64,000 nt of DNA from Winogradskyella forsetii. GTDB taxonomy: Bacteria > Bacteroidota > Bacteroidia > Flavobacteriales > Flavobacteriaceae. The stretch spans positions 1,824,001-1,888,000 of the forward strand of contig NZ_CP053348.1 in assembly GCF_013394595.1 (NCBI RefSeq). Reading direction: 5' to 3'. Position numbers and translations under genes: made by a program. Below the pieces are notes generated by a model that ran no database searches, was not told where the DNA came from, and saw only the letters and a program-made list of their open reading frames with translations. Position 1 is the stretch's first letter; each line of letters begins with the position of its first letter. This document shows positions 25,432 to 33,620 of the stretch, one piece after another.

Positions 25432-25478
25432 CATGAATCTAACTCATAACTTTTCAATTAGAATTTATAACTTATTCC

Positions 25479-25486
25479 TACCTTTG
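25479..25486 (+). promoter_or_regulatory. -7 box TACCTTTG 4 nt before cvfB
   Basis: Exact TAnnTTTG. The G is at 25486 and the ATG at 25491, so the transcript start should fall at or next to the start codon (leaderless mRNA). Confidence 0.6.
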
Positions 25487-25490
25487 CAAC

Positions 25491-26321
25491 ATGATAAACT
25501 TAGGCGAATACAATACACTGGAAATTTTAAGAGATACTGAACCTGGCTTGTTTTTAGGTGACGGCAATGAAGGAGAGGTGCTTTTGCCTAATCGCTATGT
25601 GCCAAAAGTATTTGAAATCGGTGATAATATTGAAGTTTTTGTTTATCTGGATAATGAAGAACGTCCTGTGGCAACTACTGACCAGCCGTATATTAAAAAA
25701 GGTGATTTTGCTTTATTACGTTGTAACCAAGTTACGGATTATGGTGCATTCTTAGATTGGGGTTTGGTAAAGGAGTTGTTCTGTCCTTTTAAGGAACAGG
25801 CGTTTAAAATGAAAGCAGGAGGATGGTATTTAGTGTATTGCTATTTAGATGAAGAAACCGAACGTTTAGTGGCGTCGAGTAAAACCAATCAGTTTTTGGA
25901 TAATAAAGAATTAACCGTTGCCCAATTTGACGAAGTTGATTTAATTGTTTCGCATCCTTCAGAATTGGGAATGAATGTGATTGTCAATAAAACACATTTG
26001 GGCCTCGTTTTTAATGATGATATTTACAAAGATATTAGTGTAGGAGACAGATTGAAAGGCATCGTTAAAAAAGTACGACCAGATCATAAATTGGATATTT
26101 CCCTCAATCAAATTGGTTATAGAAATATTGAACCCAATGCAGAACATATTTTAAATGAACTGCATGATAATGGAGGCTTTATTCCGCTTCATGATAAATC
26201 GAATCCTGAAGACATAAAAAATCAACTTCAAATGAGTAAAAAAAGTTTCAAAAAAGCGATTGGCACTCTTTATAAAGAGCGCCAAATCACAATTGAAGCG
26301 GATGGTATTCGGTTAGTTTAA
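25491..26321 (+). CDS. cvfB: CvfB-like S1 RNA-binding protein
   Basis: 276 residues with tandem S1-type OB domains (GLFLGDGNEGEVLLPNRYVP; CNQVTDYGAFLDWGLVKELF; HLGLVFNDDIYKDISVGDRL) and a C-terminal winged-helix (NPEDIKNQLQMSKKSFKKAI). CvfB/YitL proteins bind RNA and influence expression of virulence or surface genes in Firmicutes; the Bacteroidota role is not known. Start MINLGEYNTLEIL is conserved in look and lies directly after a -7 box. Confidence 0.85.
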   Translation: MINLGEYNTLEILRDTEPGLFLGDGNEGEVLLPNRYVPKVFEIGDNIEVFVYLDNEERPVATTDQPYIKKGDFALLRCNQVTDYGAFLDWGLVKELFCPFKEQAFKMKAGGWYLVYCYLDEETERLVASSKTNQFLDNKELTVAQFDEVDLIVSHPSELGMNVIVNKTHLGLVFNDDIYKDISVGDRLKGIVKKVRPDHKLDISLNQIGYRNIEPNAEHILNELHDNGGFIPLHDKSNPEDIKNQLQMSKKSFKKAIGTLYKERQITIEADGIRLV

Positions 26322-26458
26322 GGATTCGAATATTTTTTTTACCCCATAATAGATCGTGTCTATACTTTGACTTTCACAAATTGTATAATCGCAACGTGCT
26401 AAACGAAGATGGTAACGCCAATTTCTGATTTGGTGTATGTAATGATGTGTTATGTAGA

Positions 26459-26866
26459 CTACTTATTCAATGGTAGATTTTCTTCCACCCAACAAATGGC
26501 ATCATCAATATCTTTAAACGCTTTTCTATTATAGGTGAAGAAATGATTTTCTATCTCAAATACTCTTTCAGTCAATGAGTTATACACAATTATTGCGTAG
26601 GCCTTCAAGTTTGGAAATGCCTTATTGAATAATGGGGCATCAGTTAAATTAATGGAATAGGAATGGCTTCTGTTGGCAATAAAACCAAATGGTTTTTCTT
26701 TAAAATGGCGATTTATAAGTCGTTCAACTTCATCAAAGTTTTCATAGTTTATGTCAACACCTTCATCAAAGTTTGTGATGACGTAGTTTTCAAAAAAATA
26801 GATGTTACCGATATTAGTTTGATGTGAATGGTACTCATTACTTAATGAGTCAAGGACATTAATCAT
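26459..26866 (-). CDS. Conserved hypothetical protein, STAS/SEC14-like
   Basis: 135 residues without signal peptide or membrane helix. Alternating strands and helices (GNIYFFENYVITNFDEGVD, PFGFIANRSHSYSINLTD, FPNLKAYAIIVYNS, DDAICWVEENLP) resemble small STAS/SpoIIAA-like proteins of Flavobacteriaceae, but I cannot name a family with certainty. It is transcribed opposite to and between cvfB and menB; 121 nt separate its start from menB, and that gap contains the menB -7 box. Confidence 0.55.
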   Translation of the reverse strand: MINVLDSLSNEYHSHQTNIGNIYFFENYVITNFDEGVDINYENFDEVERLINRHFKEKPFGFIANRSHSYSINLTDAPLFNKAFPNLKAYAIIVYNSLTERVFEIENHFFTYNRKAFKDIDDAICWVEENLPLNK

Positions 26867-26961
26867 TTTAATTTAGGGCTTAAAATAAAAAGGGCAAATA
26901 TAGGCTTTCATATAAGAAAATCAAACAAAAAATTACCTTTAGGGCATTACTATTAATTCCT

Positions 26962-26969
26962 TATTTTTG
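26962..26969 (+). promoter_or_regulatory. -7 box TATTTTTG for menB
   Basis: Exact TAnnTTTG, 18 nt before the ATG at 26988. Confidence 0.6.
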
Positions 26970-26987
26970 TGGTCAAAATATTAAAGA

Positions 26988-27827
26988 ATGAGCTCTATAG
27001 ATTGGAAGGTTGCGAAGTCTTACGAAGATATAACATACCAAAAATGCAATGGCGTTGCTAGGATTGCATTTAACAGACCAGATATAAGAAATGCATTTAG
27101 GCCAAAAACAACATCAGAACTTTACGATGCGTTTTATGATGCAGGTGAAGATGTGAATATTGGAGTGGTGCTTTTAAGTGCCGAAGGGCCTTCGACCAAA
27201 GATGGTATTTGGAGCTTTTGTTCTGGAGGCGATCAAAAAGCGAGAGGACACCAAGGTTATGTTGGAGAAGATGGTTACCATCGCTTAAATATTTTAGAAG
27301 TTCAACGCCTCATTCGTTTTATGCCAAAAGCAGTGATTGCTGTGGTTCCAGGTTGGGCAGTTGGTGGAGGCCATAGTCTACATGTGGTTTGCGATCTTAC
27401 CTTAGCGAGCAAAGAACATGCTATTTTTAAGCAAACCGATGCCGATGTAACCAGTTTTGATGGTGGTTACGGATCTGCTTATTTGGCAAAAATGGTTGGA
27501 CAGAAAAGAGCAAGGGAAATATTTTTCTTGGGAAGAAACTATTCGGCGCAAGAAGCCTTTGATATGGGAATGGTCAACGCTGTGGTTCCTCATGACGAAT
27601 TAGAAGCAACTGCTTACGAGTGGGCTCAAGAAATATTGGCAAAATCTCCGACCTCCATAAAAATGCTGAAATTTGCTATGAACCTTACCGATGATGGTAT
27701 GGTCGGGCAACAGGTATTTGCAGGGGAGGCCACACGTTTAGCATACATGACCGATGAGGCTAAAGAAGGAAGAGACGCTTTTCTCGAAAAAAGAAAGCCT
27801 AACTTTCCTAAAAAATGGATTCCATAA
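26988..27827 (+). CDS. menB: 1,4-dihydroxy-2-naphthoyl-CoA synthase
   Basis: 279 residues of the crotonase fold. Cyclises O-succinylbenzoyl-CoA to DHNA-CoA. Signatures: VARIAFNRPDIRNAFRP, the oxyanion-hole segment WSFCSGGDQKARGHQGY, the VVPGWAVGGGHSLHVVCDL loop, and TDADVTSFDGGYGSAYLAK carrying the Asp/Ser-Tyr active-site residues typical of MenB. Length is normal. Followed after 15 nt by menA in the same direction. Confidence 0.95.
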   Translation: MSSIDWKVAKSYEDITYQKCNGVARIAFNRPDIRNAFRPKTTSELYDAFYDAGEDVNIGVVLLSAEGPSTKDGIWSFCSGGDQKARGHQGYVGEDGYHRLNILEVQRLIRFMPKAVIAVVPGWAVGGGHSLHVVCDLTLASKEHAIFKQTDADVTSFDGGYGSAYLAKMVGQKRAREIFFLGRNYSAQEAFDMGMVNAVVPHDELEATAYEWAQEILAKSPTSIKMLKFAMNLTDDGMVGQQVFAGEATRLAYMTDEAKEGRDAFLEKRKPNFPKKWIP

Positions 27828-27842
27828 TTTAAAGCCATTTAA

Positions 27843-28748
27843 ATGAAGAAAATTAAACCGTGGCTTTCTGCCATGCGCTTAAGAACGTTGCCACTTTCTG
27901 TTTCCGGAATTATTCTTGGTAGTTGTTTTGCTTATTATAATGGTCACTTTAATCCTTGGGTTTTGGTTTTGGCTATATTAACTACAATAAGTTTACAGGT
28001 CTTATCTAATTTAGCCAATGATTATGGAGACGGCATAAAGGGCACGGACAATGACGAACGTGTCGGTCCACTAAGAGCGATACAAAGTGGTGAGATTACA
28101 CCAGATGAAATGTTTAATGCCATAAGACATAATATTCTTATTGTAATCGTATTGACCTTAGCGCTTCTTTGGGCGGCTTTTGGCACAGGTAATTTTCTTT
28201 ATATTTTACTTTTCATGATTCTAGGAGGCTTTTCGGTTTATGCCGCTTTAAATTATACCATGGGCGACTCGCCTTATGGCTATCGTGCACTGGGCGATGT
28301 GTTTGTATTTATATTTTTCGGCTTGCTAAGTACTGTGGGAAGTTACTTTCTTTATATGCATACTTTAGATCATGTGATTGTGCTTCCAGCAATAGCATTA
28401 GGCTTGTTGAGTGTTGGTGTGTTGAATTTAAACAACATGAGAGACATCCAATCCGACGCCAATGCTGGTAAAATTACATTAGCCGTAAAGCTAGGCATGG
28501 CGAGAGCCAAGAACTATCATTTTGTTCTTATAGTTGGCGCTATGGTGATTACGGTCGTATTTTCAATATTATATTATGTTGAACCGTACAATTTTATGTA
28601 TGTATTGGCATTTGTCCCTTTGTTCATTCACCTTAAAAAGATTAAAGCAGCGGTGCAACCCACTGATTTTGACAGTCAGCTAAAGGTTTTGGCACTCTCC
28701 ACATTTCTGTTTTCGATCCTATTAGGTATTGGTTATATTTTGTATTAA
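27843..28748 (+). CDS. menA: 1,4-dihydroxy-2-naphthoate polyprenyltransferase
   Basis: 301-residue integral membrane UbiA-family prenyltransferase. Attaches the isoprenoid chain to DHNA. Eight to nine predicted membrane helices; first Asp-rich motif NDYGDGIKGTDNDERVGP, second motif LNNMRDIQSDANAGK. The N-terminus KPWLSAMRLRTLPLSVSG is the family opening. Cotranscribed with menB and probably with the UPF0173 gene 36 nt downstream. Confidence 0.95.
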   Translation: MKKIKPWLSAMRLRTLPLSVSGIILGSCFAYYNGHFNPWVLVLAILTTISLQVLSNLANDYGDGIKGTDNDERVGPLRAIQSGEITPDEMFNAIRHNILIVIVLTLALLWAAFGTGNFLYILLFMILGGFSVYAALNYTMGDSPYGYRALGDVFVFIFFGLLSTVGSYFLYMHTLDHVIVLPAIALGLLSVGVLNLNNMRDIQSDANAGKITLAVKLGMARAKNYHFVLIVGAMVITVVFSILYYVEPYNFMYVLAFVPLFIHLKKIKAAVQPTDFDSQLKVLALSTFLFSILLGIGYILY

Positions 28749-28784
28749 ATTTAAAAGGTATAAACGTTTTAAAATTTATTCAAC

Positions 28785-29462
28785 ATGAAAATCACATTCT
28801 ATGGCCATGCTACATTTGGCATTCAAATTAAGGATATCCATATTTTAGTCGACCCTTTTATCACAGGAAACGAAAACGCTTCAGAAATAGACATTGAGAC
28901 TTTAAAAGCTGATTATATTTTGGTAACCCATGCACATCAAGATCATATTCTAGATGTGGAAGCTATTGCCAAACGTACTGGAGCTGTTATTGTTTCTAAT
29001 TATGAAATCGTAAACCATTTTCAAGAAAAAGATTTGGAGGGTCACCCAATGAATCATGGTGGTTCTTGGGATTTTGAATTTGGGAATGTTAAATACGTTA
29101 ATGCCATTCATACCTCTTCATTTCCAGATGGTAGTTATGGCGGACAACCTGGCGGATTCATTATTGAAGGGGAGCACAAAACCATTTATATTGCTGGTGA
29201 TACGGCTTTGACCATGGATATGAAACTCATTCCGATGCAAACCAAACTCGATTTGGCGATTTTACCAATTGGCGATAATTTTACTATGGGAATAGAAGAT
29301 GCCATTATAGCTAGCGATTTTATCGATTGCGATAAAATATTAGGTTGTCATTTTGATACCTTTGGCTATATTGAAATCGATCATGAAGAAGCCAAGCGTA
29401 AATTCTACGATAAAGACAAGGATTTGATGTTGTTGGAGATTGGCGCAAGTATGGAATTATAA
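28785..29462 (+). CDS. UPF0173 metal-dependent hydrolase (metallo-beta-lactamase fold)
   Basis: 225 residues. Opens MKITFYGHATFGIQ and has the zinc motif VTHAHQDHILD, a second site IHTSSFPDGSYGGQPGGFI, AGDTALTMDM and LGCHFDTFGY. Full family length, cytoplasmic. Function of UPF0173 is unknown. It lies directly after menA and before menC, so involvement in quinone metabolism is possible but only suggested by position. Confidence 0.88.
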   Translation: MKITFYGHATFGIQIKDIHILVDPFITGNENASEIDIETLKADYILVTHAHQDHILDVEAIAKRTGAVIVSNYEIVNHFQEKDLEGHPMNHGGSWDFEFGNVKYVNAIHTSSFPDGSYGGQPGGFIIEGEHKTIYIAGDTALTMDMKLIPMQTKLDLAILPIGDNFTMGIEDAIIASDFIDCDKILGCHFDTFGYIEIDHEEAKRKFYDKDKDLMLLEIGASMEL

Positions 29463-29492
29463 AATTAACATTCAATTTTTAAAGTATAAAAC

Positions 29493-30314
29493 ATGAAGAA
29501 AGCTCTTGGCTTTTTATTACTATGCCTTGTGATGCTAAGTTGCAAAAACACAACACAATACAATGATCCAGTACCACAACATGATGACTTTACAATCGAT
29601 TCAAAAATAGTAAATGAAACAAGGGTCATTAATGTATGGACACCAACAAATTATAAATCCAGTAATGATGCTTTGCCGGTTTTGTATATGCCAGATGGAG
29701 GTATTGTGCAAGAGGATTTTCCGCACATTGCGAATACAGTTGCTAAATTGGTCGAGAATAAAAGTATTCCACCAATGATTTTAGTTGGTATTGAGAATAC
29801 AGATCGGAGAAAAGACTTGTCTGGACCGTCTGATGTTAAGGAAGATGAGCAATATTGTCCATTAACCGATGGAGCAAAAAAATTCCGCGCTTTTATTACT
29901 GACGAATTAATGCCAGAAATCAATAAAAACTATAGAACCACTGATGAAAAAGGAATTATTGGCGAATCCTTAGCGGGTTTATTTGTCATGGAAACTTTTT
30001 TTCTTAAACCAGATACGTTCGATTTTTATGTCGCTATGGATCCATCGTTATGGTGGAATGATCATTATTTAGAACGAAACGCAACACGTTATTTAGACAA
30101 TTTTACAGATAAAAAAATCAAACTTTGGTTTGCAGGTTCTGATGCTGAGGATATTTCTGTGCACACCAATAATCTCGCAAAAACTTTAGAAAACGAAGCG
30201 CCAGAGCAATTGATCTGGAAATATTCAGACGAACCCAACGAACAACATAATACTATTTTTAGAGCCACTAAGGAAAAAGCATTGACTTGGATATTGAATG
30301 TTGAGAAAAATTAA
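29493..30314 (+). CDS. Esterase (EstD/IroE-like alpha/beta hydrolase), lipoprotein
   Basis: 273 residues with lipoprotein signal MKKALGFLLLCLVMLSC. The mature part is a putative-esterase (PF00756) domain: INVWTPTNYK, LPVLYMPDGG, nucleophile in GIIGESLAGLFVMETFF, the Trp-rich MDPSLWWND and a C-terminal NEQHNTIFR His. Similar enzymes cleave ferric-siderophore esters or acyl esters; the substrate is not evident. Follows the UPF0173 gene by 30 nt. Confidence 0.85.
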   Translation: MKKALGFLLLCLVMLSCKNTTQYNDPVPQHDDFTIDSKIVNETRVINVWTPTNYKSSNDALPVLYMPDGGIVQEDFPHIANTVAKLVENKSIPPMILVGIENTDRRKDLSGPSDVKEDEQYCPLTDGAKKFRAFITDELMPEINKNYRTTDEKGIIGESLAGLFVMETFFLKPDTFDFYVAMDPSLWWNDHYLERNATRYLDNFTDKKIKLWFAGSDAEDISVHTNNLAKTLENEAPEQLIWKYSDEPNEQHNTIFRATKEKALTWILNVEKN

Positions 30315-30352
30315 AATTTCGTCAAGAGTTTTTAAAATAGATTTTTAGCTTT

Positions 30353-30387
30353 TCTTAATTCTTAATTCTTAATTCTTAATTCTTAAT
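30353..30387 (+). repeat. Five perfect TCTTAAT heptamers
   Basis: Tandem 7-bp repeat between the esterase stop (30314) and the DUF2914 start (30410), ending 22 nt before that start codon. Slippage here would change leader length. Confidence 0.9.
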
Positions 30388-30409
30388 TCTTCCGCCTACC
30401 AAATCTTTT

Positions 30410-31525
30410 ATGAAAAGAACATTAGTTAAATTTAGAAATAGTGCTTTACGCAGATTCATTGGGAAACATGAAAAATATGCACCCGTTTTTTTCTTTATTG
30501 GTGGATTTATTTTCGATACCTTAACGCTAGGTCGTGTAGATCGCTTATATGACATGGTCGTTTTGTGCTCTCACATGACATTGTTAACCATTACACTTTA
30601 CCTCTTTAATATAGCCGATGATGTTAAAGGGAGAATAGGGTTTCTAGATCGGTACAAAGTTTATTTCCCACTAGCTATTCAATTTTTCTTCGGTGCGCTG
30701 TCTAGTGCTTATGTCATTTATTTTTCTAGAAGTGTTTCCCTATCAAAAACGATGTCCTTTTTTATCATTTTATTGGTCTTACTTTTTGCCAATGAGTTGC
30801 TCAAAAAAAGAATATCCAATAAGTATTTACAATTTAGCGTGTACTTTTTTATAAGCTTTACGTTCTTCTCATTCATGATTCCTGTGATTATTAAGCAAAT
30901 GAGTACACGGATATTTATTTTATCGGGTATTGTAAGTTTGGTTTTGACGCTGTTACTAATAATCGTCGTTTACCGAAAAAGTCCGAGTACAAGAGCCGAA
31001 GTGAAGTTTGGTAAAATTATTGGAATTGTCCTTGGGCTTTACGTGATCATTAATTTGTTCTATATTTTTAATCTGATTCCACCTGTACCGCTTGCGCTTC
31101 AAAATGGTGTTGTAGCACATCATGTCACAGTCCAGAACAATAAATATATTGTTAGTTATGAAAAAGAAGAATGGTATAAGTTTTGGCGAGAACATCAATT
31201 AAAATTTCATGCCAAACCAAACGAAGCCGTATATATTTTCACCTCTATTTTTGCACCAACACAAATAGAAAAATCAATCCTTCACCGCTGGAATTGGTAT
31301 AATGATGATTTAGAGGAATGGGAAGTTGTGGAGGATATAGGTTATGAGATCGCTGGTGGGAGAGATGATGGGTATCGCGGTTACACGTATAAAAACAATG
31401 TGAAGAATGGCTTATGGAAAGTAGAGGTCATTACAGAAGAAGAATTAATTATTGGTGTTATAGATTTTGAAATTATCATGAATAATTCAAGCAATCCTTC
31501 AAATTTGGTTGAAAAGAAATTCTAA
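30410..31525 (+). CDS. Polytopic membrane protein with C-terminal DUF2914
   Basis: 371 residues. About seven predicted membrane helices in residues 20-225 (VFFFIGGFIFDTLTLG, LAIQFFFGALSSAYVIYF, MSFFIILLVLLFANELL, FILSGIVSLVLTLLLIIVV, IIGIVLGLYVIINLFYIF). They are followed by a periplasmic domain with HHVTVQNNKYIVSYEKEEW, IFTSIFAPTQIEKSILHRW and GYRGYTYKNNVKNGLWKVEV, which I recognise as DUF2914. Function unknown. It sits inside the men cluster without an obvious link. Confidence 0.75.
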   Translation: MKRTLVKFRNSALRRFIGKHEKYAPVFFFIGGFIFDTLTLGRVDRLYDMVVLCSHMTLLTITLYLFNIADDVKGRIGFLDRYKVYFPLAIQFFFGALSSAYVIYFSRSVSLSKTMSFFIILLVLLFANELLKKRISNKYLQFSVYFFISFTFFSFMIPVIIKQMSTRIFILSGIVSLVLTLLLIIVVYRKSPSTRAEVKFGKIIGIVLGLYVIINLFYIFNLIPPVPLALQNGVVAHHVTVQNNKYIVSYEKEEWYKFWREHQLKFHAKPNEAVYIFTSIFAPTQIEKSILHRWNWYNDDLEEWEVVEDIGYEIAGGRDDGYRGYTYKNNVKNGLWKVEVITEEELIIGVIDFEIIMNNSSNPSNLVEKKF

Positions 31526-31630
31526 TAATTATCACTTCGATTTTGAGTATGCTAATGCCTGTTGTAGTTGAGCGTTAACAGCGAAACTATTCGCTAAAAA
31601 ATACGTCATTAAAATCCAAAAATAATTAGC

Positions 31631-31638
31631 TATTTTTG
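31631..31638 (+). promoter_or_regulatory. -7 box TATTTTTG for menC
   Basis: Exact TAnnTTTG, 9 nt before the ATG at 31648. An in-frame TTG at 31636 lies inside the box and is therefore not the start. Confidence 0.6.
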
Positions 31639-31647
31639 GTTTTACTT

Positions 31648-32682
31648 ATGAAAGCAACTTACCATAAATATAGTTTAGACTTTAAGCGACCAAGTGGCAC
31701 ATCGAGAGGTGTGATGACCACAAAGGAAACGTGGTTTATAAAGTTAAAATTTGATGATAAAGTTGGTGTAGGCGAATGTGGGATTTTAAGAGGGTTGTCC
31801 ATCGATGATAGACCAGATTATGAAGCGAAACTGAAGTGGGTTTGCGAAAACATTAATTCTGGTTTAGAGGCGCTTTTAAATGAACTCGTTGCATTCCCAA
31901 GTATTCAATTTGGATTGGAAACCGCCTTTAAATCCTTAGAAAGTGAAGATCCATTTCAATTATTTCCTTCAGATTTCACAAAAGGAGAAGATGCCATTCC
32001 TATAAACGGTTTGGTTTGGATGGGGGCTGAAGATTTTATGCGAAAGCAAATCAAGGAAAAAATTGAAGCAGGATTCGATTGCATTAAATTAAAAATTGGA
32101 GCAATAGACTTTCAAACAGAATTAAATATTCTAAAATCAATACGACGAGAGTTTTCAGTTTCAGATATAGAATTACGTGTAGATGCCAATGGTGCTTTTT
32201 CACCAGAAGATGCTTTGGAAAAATTAAAAGAACTTTCAGATTACCAATTACATTCCATAGAACAGCCCATTAAACCAAAGCAATTTGAGGAGATGGCAAA
32301 ACTTTGTGACATCACACCTTTGCCAATTGCGTTAGATGAAGAATTGATCGGTGTGTTTTCTAAAGGCGATAAGCAAGACGTGCTCCAAACGATTAAACCA
32401 CAATATATTATTTTAAAACCAAGTTTAGTTGGTGGGTTTTCTGGAAGTCAACAATGGATTGATAGTGCAGAAAACTTAACTATCAATTGGTGGATAACAA
32501 GTGCATTGGAAAGTAATGTGGGCTTAAATGCTATTTCACAATGGACCTACACCTTAAAAAACAAAATGCCACAAGGTTTAGGTACAGGAAGTTTATATAC
32601 TAACAATTTTTCTTCGCCATTAAAAGTAAAAAATGGTACTTTGCGATACGATTTAAAACAACCCTGGAAATTTAATTTATAG
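31648..32682 (+). CDS. menC: o-Succinylbenzoate synthase
   Basis: 344 residues of the enolase superfamily; dehydrates SHCHC to o-succinylbenzoate. Motifs: the catalytic Lys pair region CIKLKIGAIDF, metal ligands in RVDANGAFSPEDA, IEQPI and LPIALDEELIG, and the later catalytic Lys in YIILKPSLVGGF. I start at MKATYHKYSLDFKRPSGTSR. The stop codon is immediately followed by the ATG of the CPBP gene, so menC-CPBP-menE form one operon. Confidence 0.93.
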   Translation: MKATYHKYSLDFKRPSGTSRGVMTTKETWFIKLKFDDKVGVGECGILRGLSIDDRPDYEAKLKWVCENINSGLEALLNELVAFPSIQFGLETAFKSLESEDPFQLFPSDFTKGEDAIPINGLVWMGAEDFMRKQIKEKIEAGFDCIKLKIGAIDFQTELNILKSIRREFSVSDIELRVDANGAFSPEDALEKLKELSDYQLHSIEQPIKPKQFEEMAKLCDITPLPIALDEELIGVFSKGDKQDVLQTIKPQYIILKPSLVGGFSGSQQWIDSAENLTINWWITSALESNVGLNAISQWTYTLKNKMPQGLGTGSLYTNNFSSPLKVKNGTLRYDLKQPWKFNL

Positions 32683-33618
32683 ATGAATTATATACAACAA
32701 GCCTACAAAGGACAGCGCGAACTTTGGATGTTTATATTAACCACCATTTTGGTGGCAGGTATCTTTATTGGCAATTTTATTTACTTTTTATTTGCGGATC
32801 CTGCAGATTTGGAGATGGCTTATGATTTAATGAAACAGATTCCACCAAATATATCATTAATCATAAACCTCATACCCTTTGCCTTTTTGTTAGGGCTTTT
32901 ATTCATTTTAGTAAAGTTTGTGCATCAAAGGAGCATATTGTCACTAACAACAACGCGACATAAAGTTGATTTTGGACGGATTTTGTTCTCATTCTCAATG
33001 ATAACCATATACACTATTGCCACATTTTTCATCATGTATTCCATTGACTCATCGAACATTGTGTTTCAATTTGATGCTGTTAAATTTGCGGTGCTTTTTG
33101 TGATCAGTATTATTCTATTTCCATTTCAAATAGGTTTGGAAGAATATTTATTTAGAGGTTATTTGATGCAAAATGTCGGTGTATTGGTGAAAAATAAATG
33201 GTTTCCTTTAATTTTAACTTCTGTTTTATTTGGTATAGCACACAGTGCAAACCCAGAAGTTGGAGCGATTGGGTTTTGGCAGATGATGACGTTTTATGTA
33301 GGAACAGGTTTGTTATTGGGCATCATGACGTTGATGGATGAAGGTTTAGAGTTAGCCTTGGGCTTTCACTTAGGTAATAATCTTATTGCCTCGTTATTAG
33401 TAACAGCAGATTGGACAGCCTTGCAAACAGATGCGCTTTTTAAAGATACGTCTGAACCTGAGTTAGGCGCAATTTCAGAAATCTTATTACCAGTCTTGGT
33501 CGTTTACCCAATAATGCTGCTTATACTTTCAAAAAAATACGGATGGACCAATTGGAAAGATAAATTATTTGGCAAGGTAACCGAACCACCAAAAGAAGAT
33601 TATAAAATAATAGAGTAA
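32683..33618 (+). CDS. CPBP family intramembrane glutamic endopeptidase
   Basis: 311 residues with about eight membrane helices. The protease motifs of the ABI/CAAX family are all present: EEYLFRGYL (EExxxR), VLFGIAHSANP (FxxxH) and HLGNNLIAS (HxxxN). Bacterial members process membrane peptides or act in immunity to bacteriocins; the substrate is unknown. Its placement between menC and menE with no gap to menC and 2 nt to menE suggests stable co-expression with menaquinone enzymes rather than a proven role. Confidence 0.87.
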   Translation: MNYIQQAYKGQRELWMFILTTILVAGIFIGNFIYFLFADPADLEMAYDLMKQIPPNISLIINLIPFAFLLGLLFILVKFVHQRSILSLTTTRHKVDFGRILFSFSMITIYTIATFFIMYSIDSSNIVFQFDAVKFAVLFVISIILFPFQIGLEEYLFRGYLMQNVGVLVKNKWFPLILTSVLFGIAHSANPEVGAIGFWQMMTFYVGTGLLLGIMTLMDEGLELALGFHLGNNLIASLLVTADWTALQTDALFKDTSEPELGAISEILLPVLVVYPIMLLILSKKYGWTNWKDKLFGKVTEPPKEDYKIIE

Positions 33619-33620
33619 TT

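Noticed and set aside
26322..26458. Minus-strand open frame of about 48 codons between the STAS-like gene and cvfB
   Set aside because: No ATG, GTG or TTG start in the frame and no recognisable motif; kept only as a note that it could be a gene remnant.
31581..31596. AGCGAA-ACTA-TTCGCT hairpin as terminator of the DUF2914 gene
   Set aside because: It is followed by A rather than T on the plus strand, and the stem is only 6 bp.
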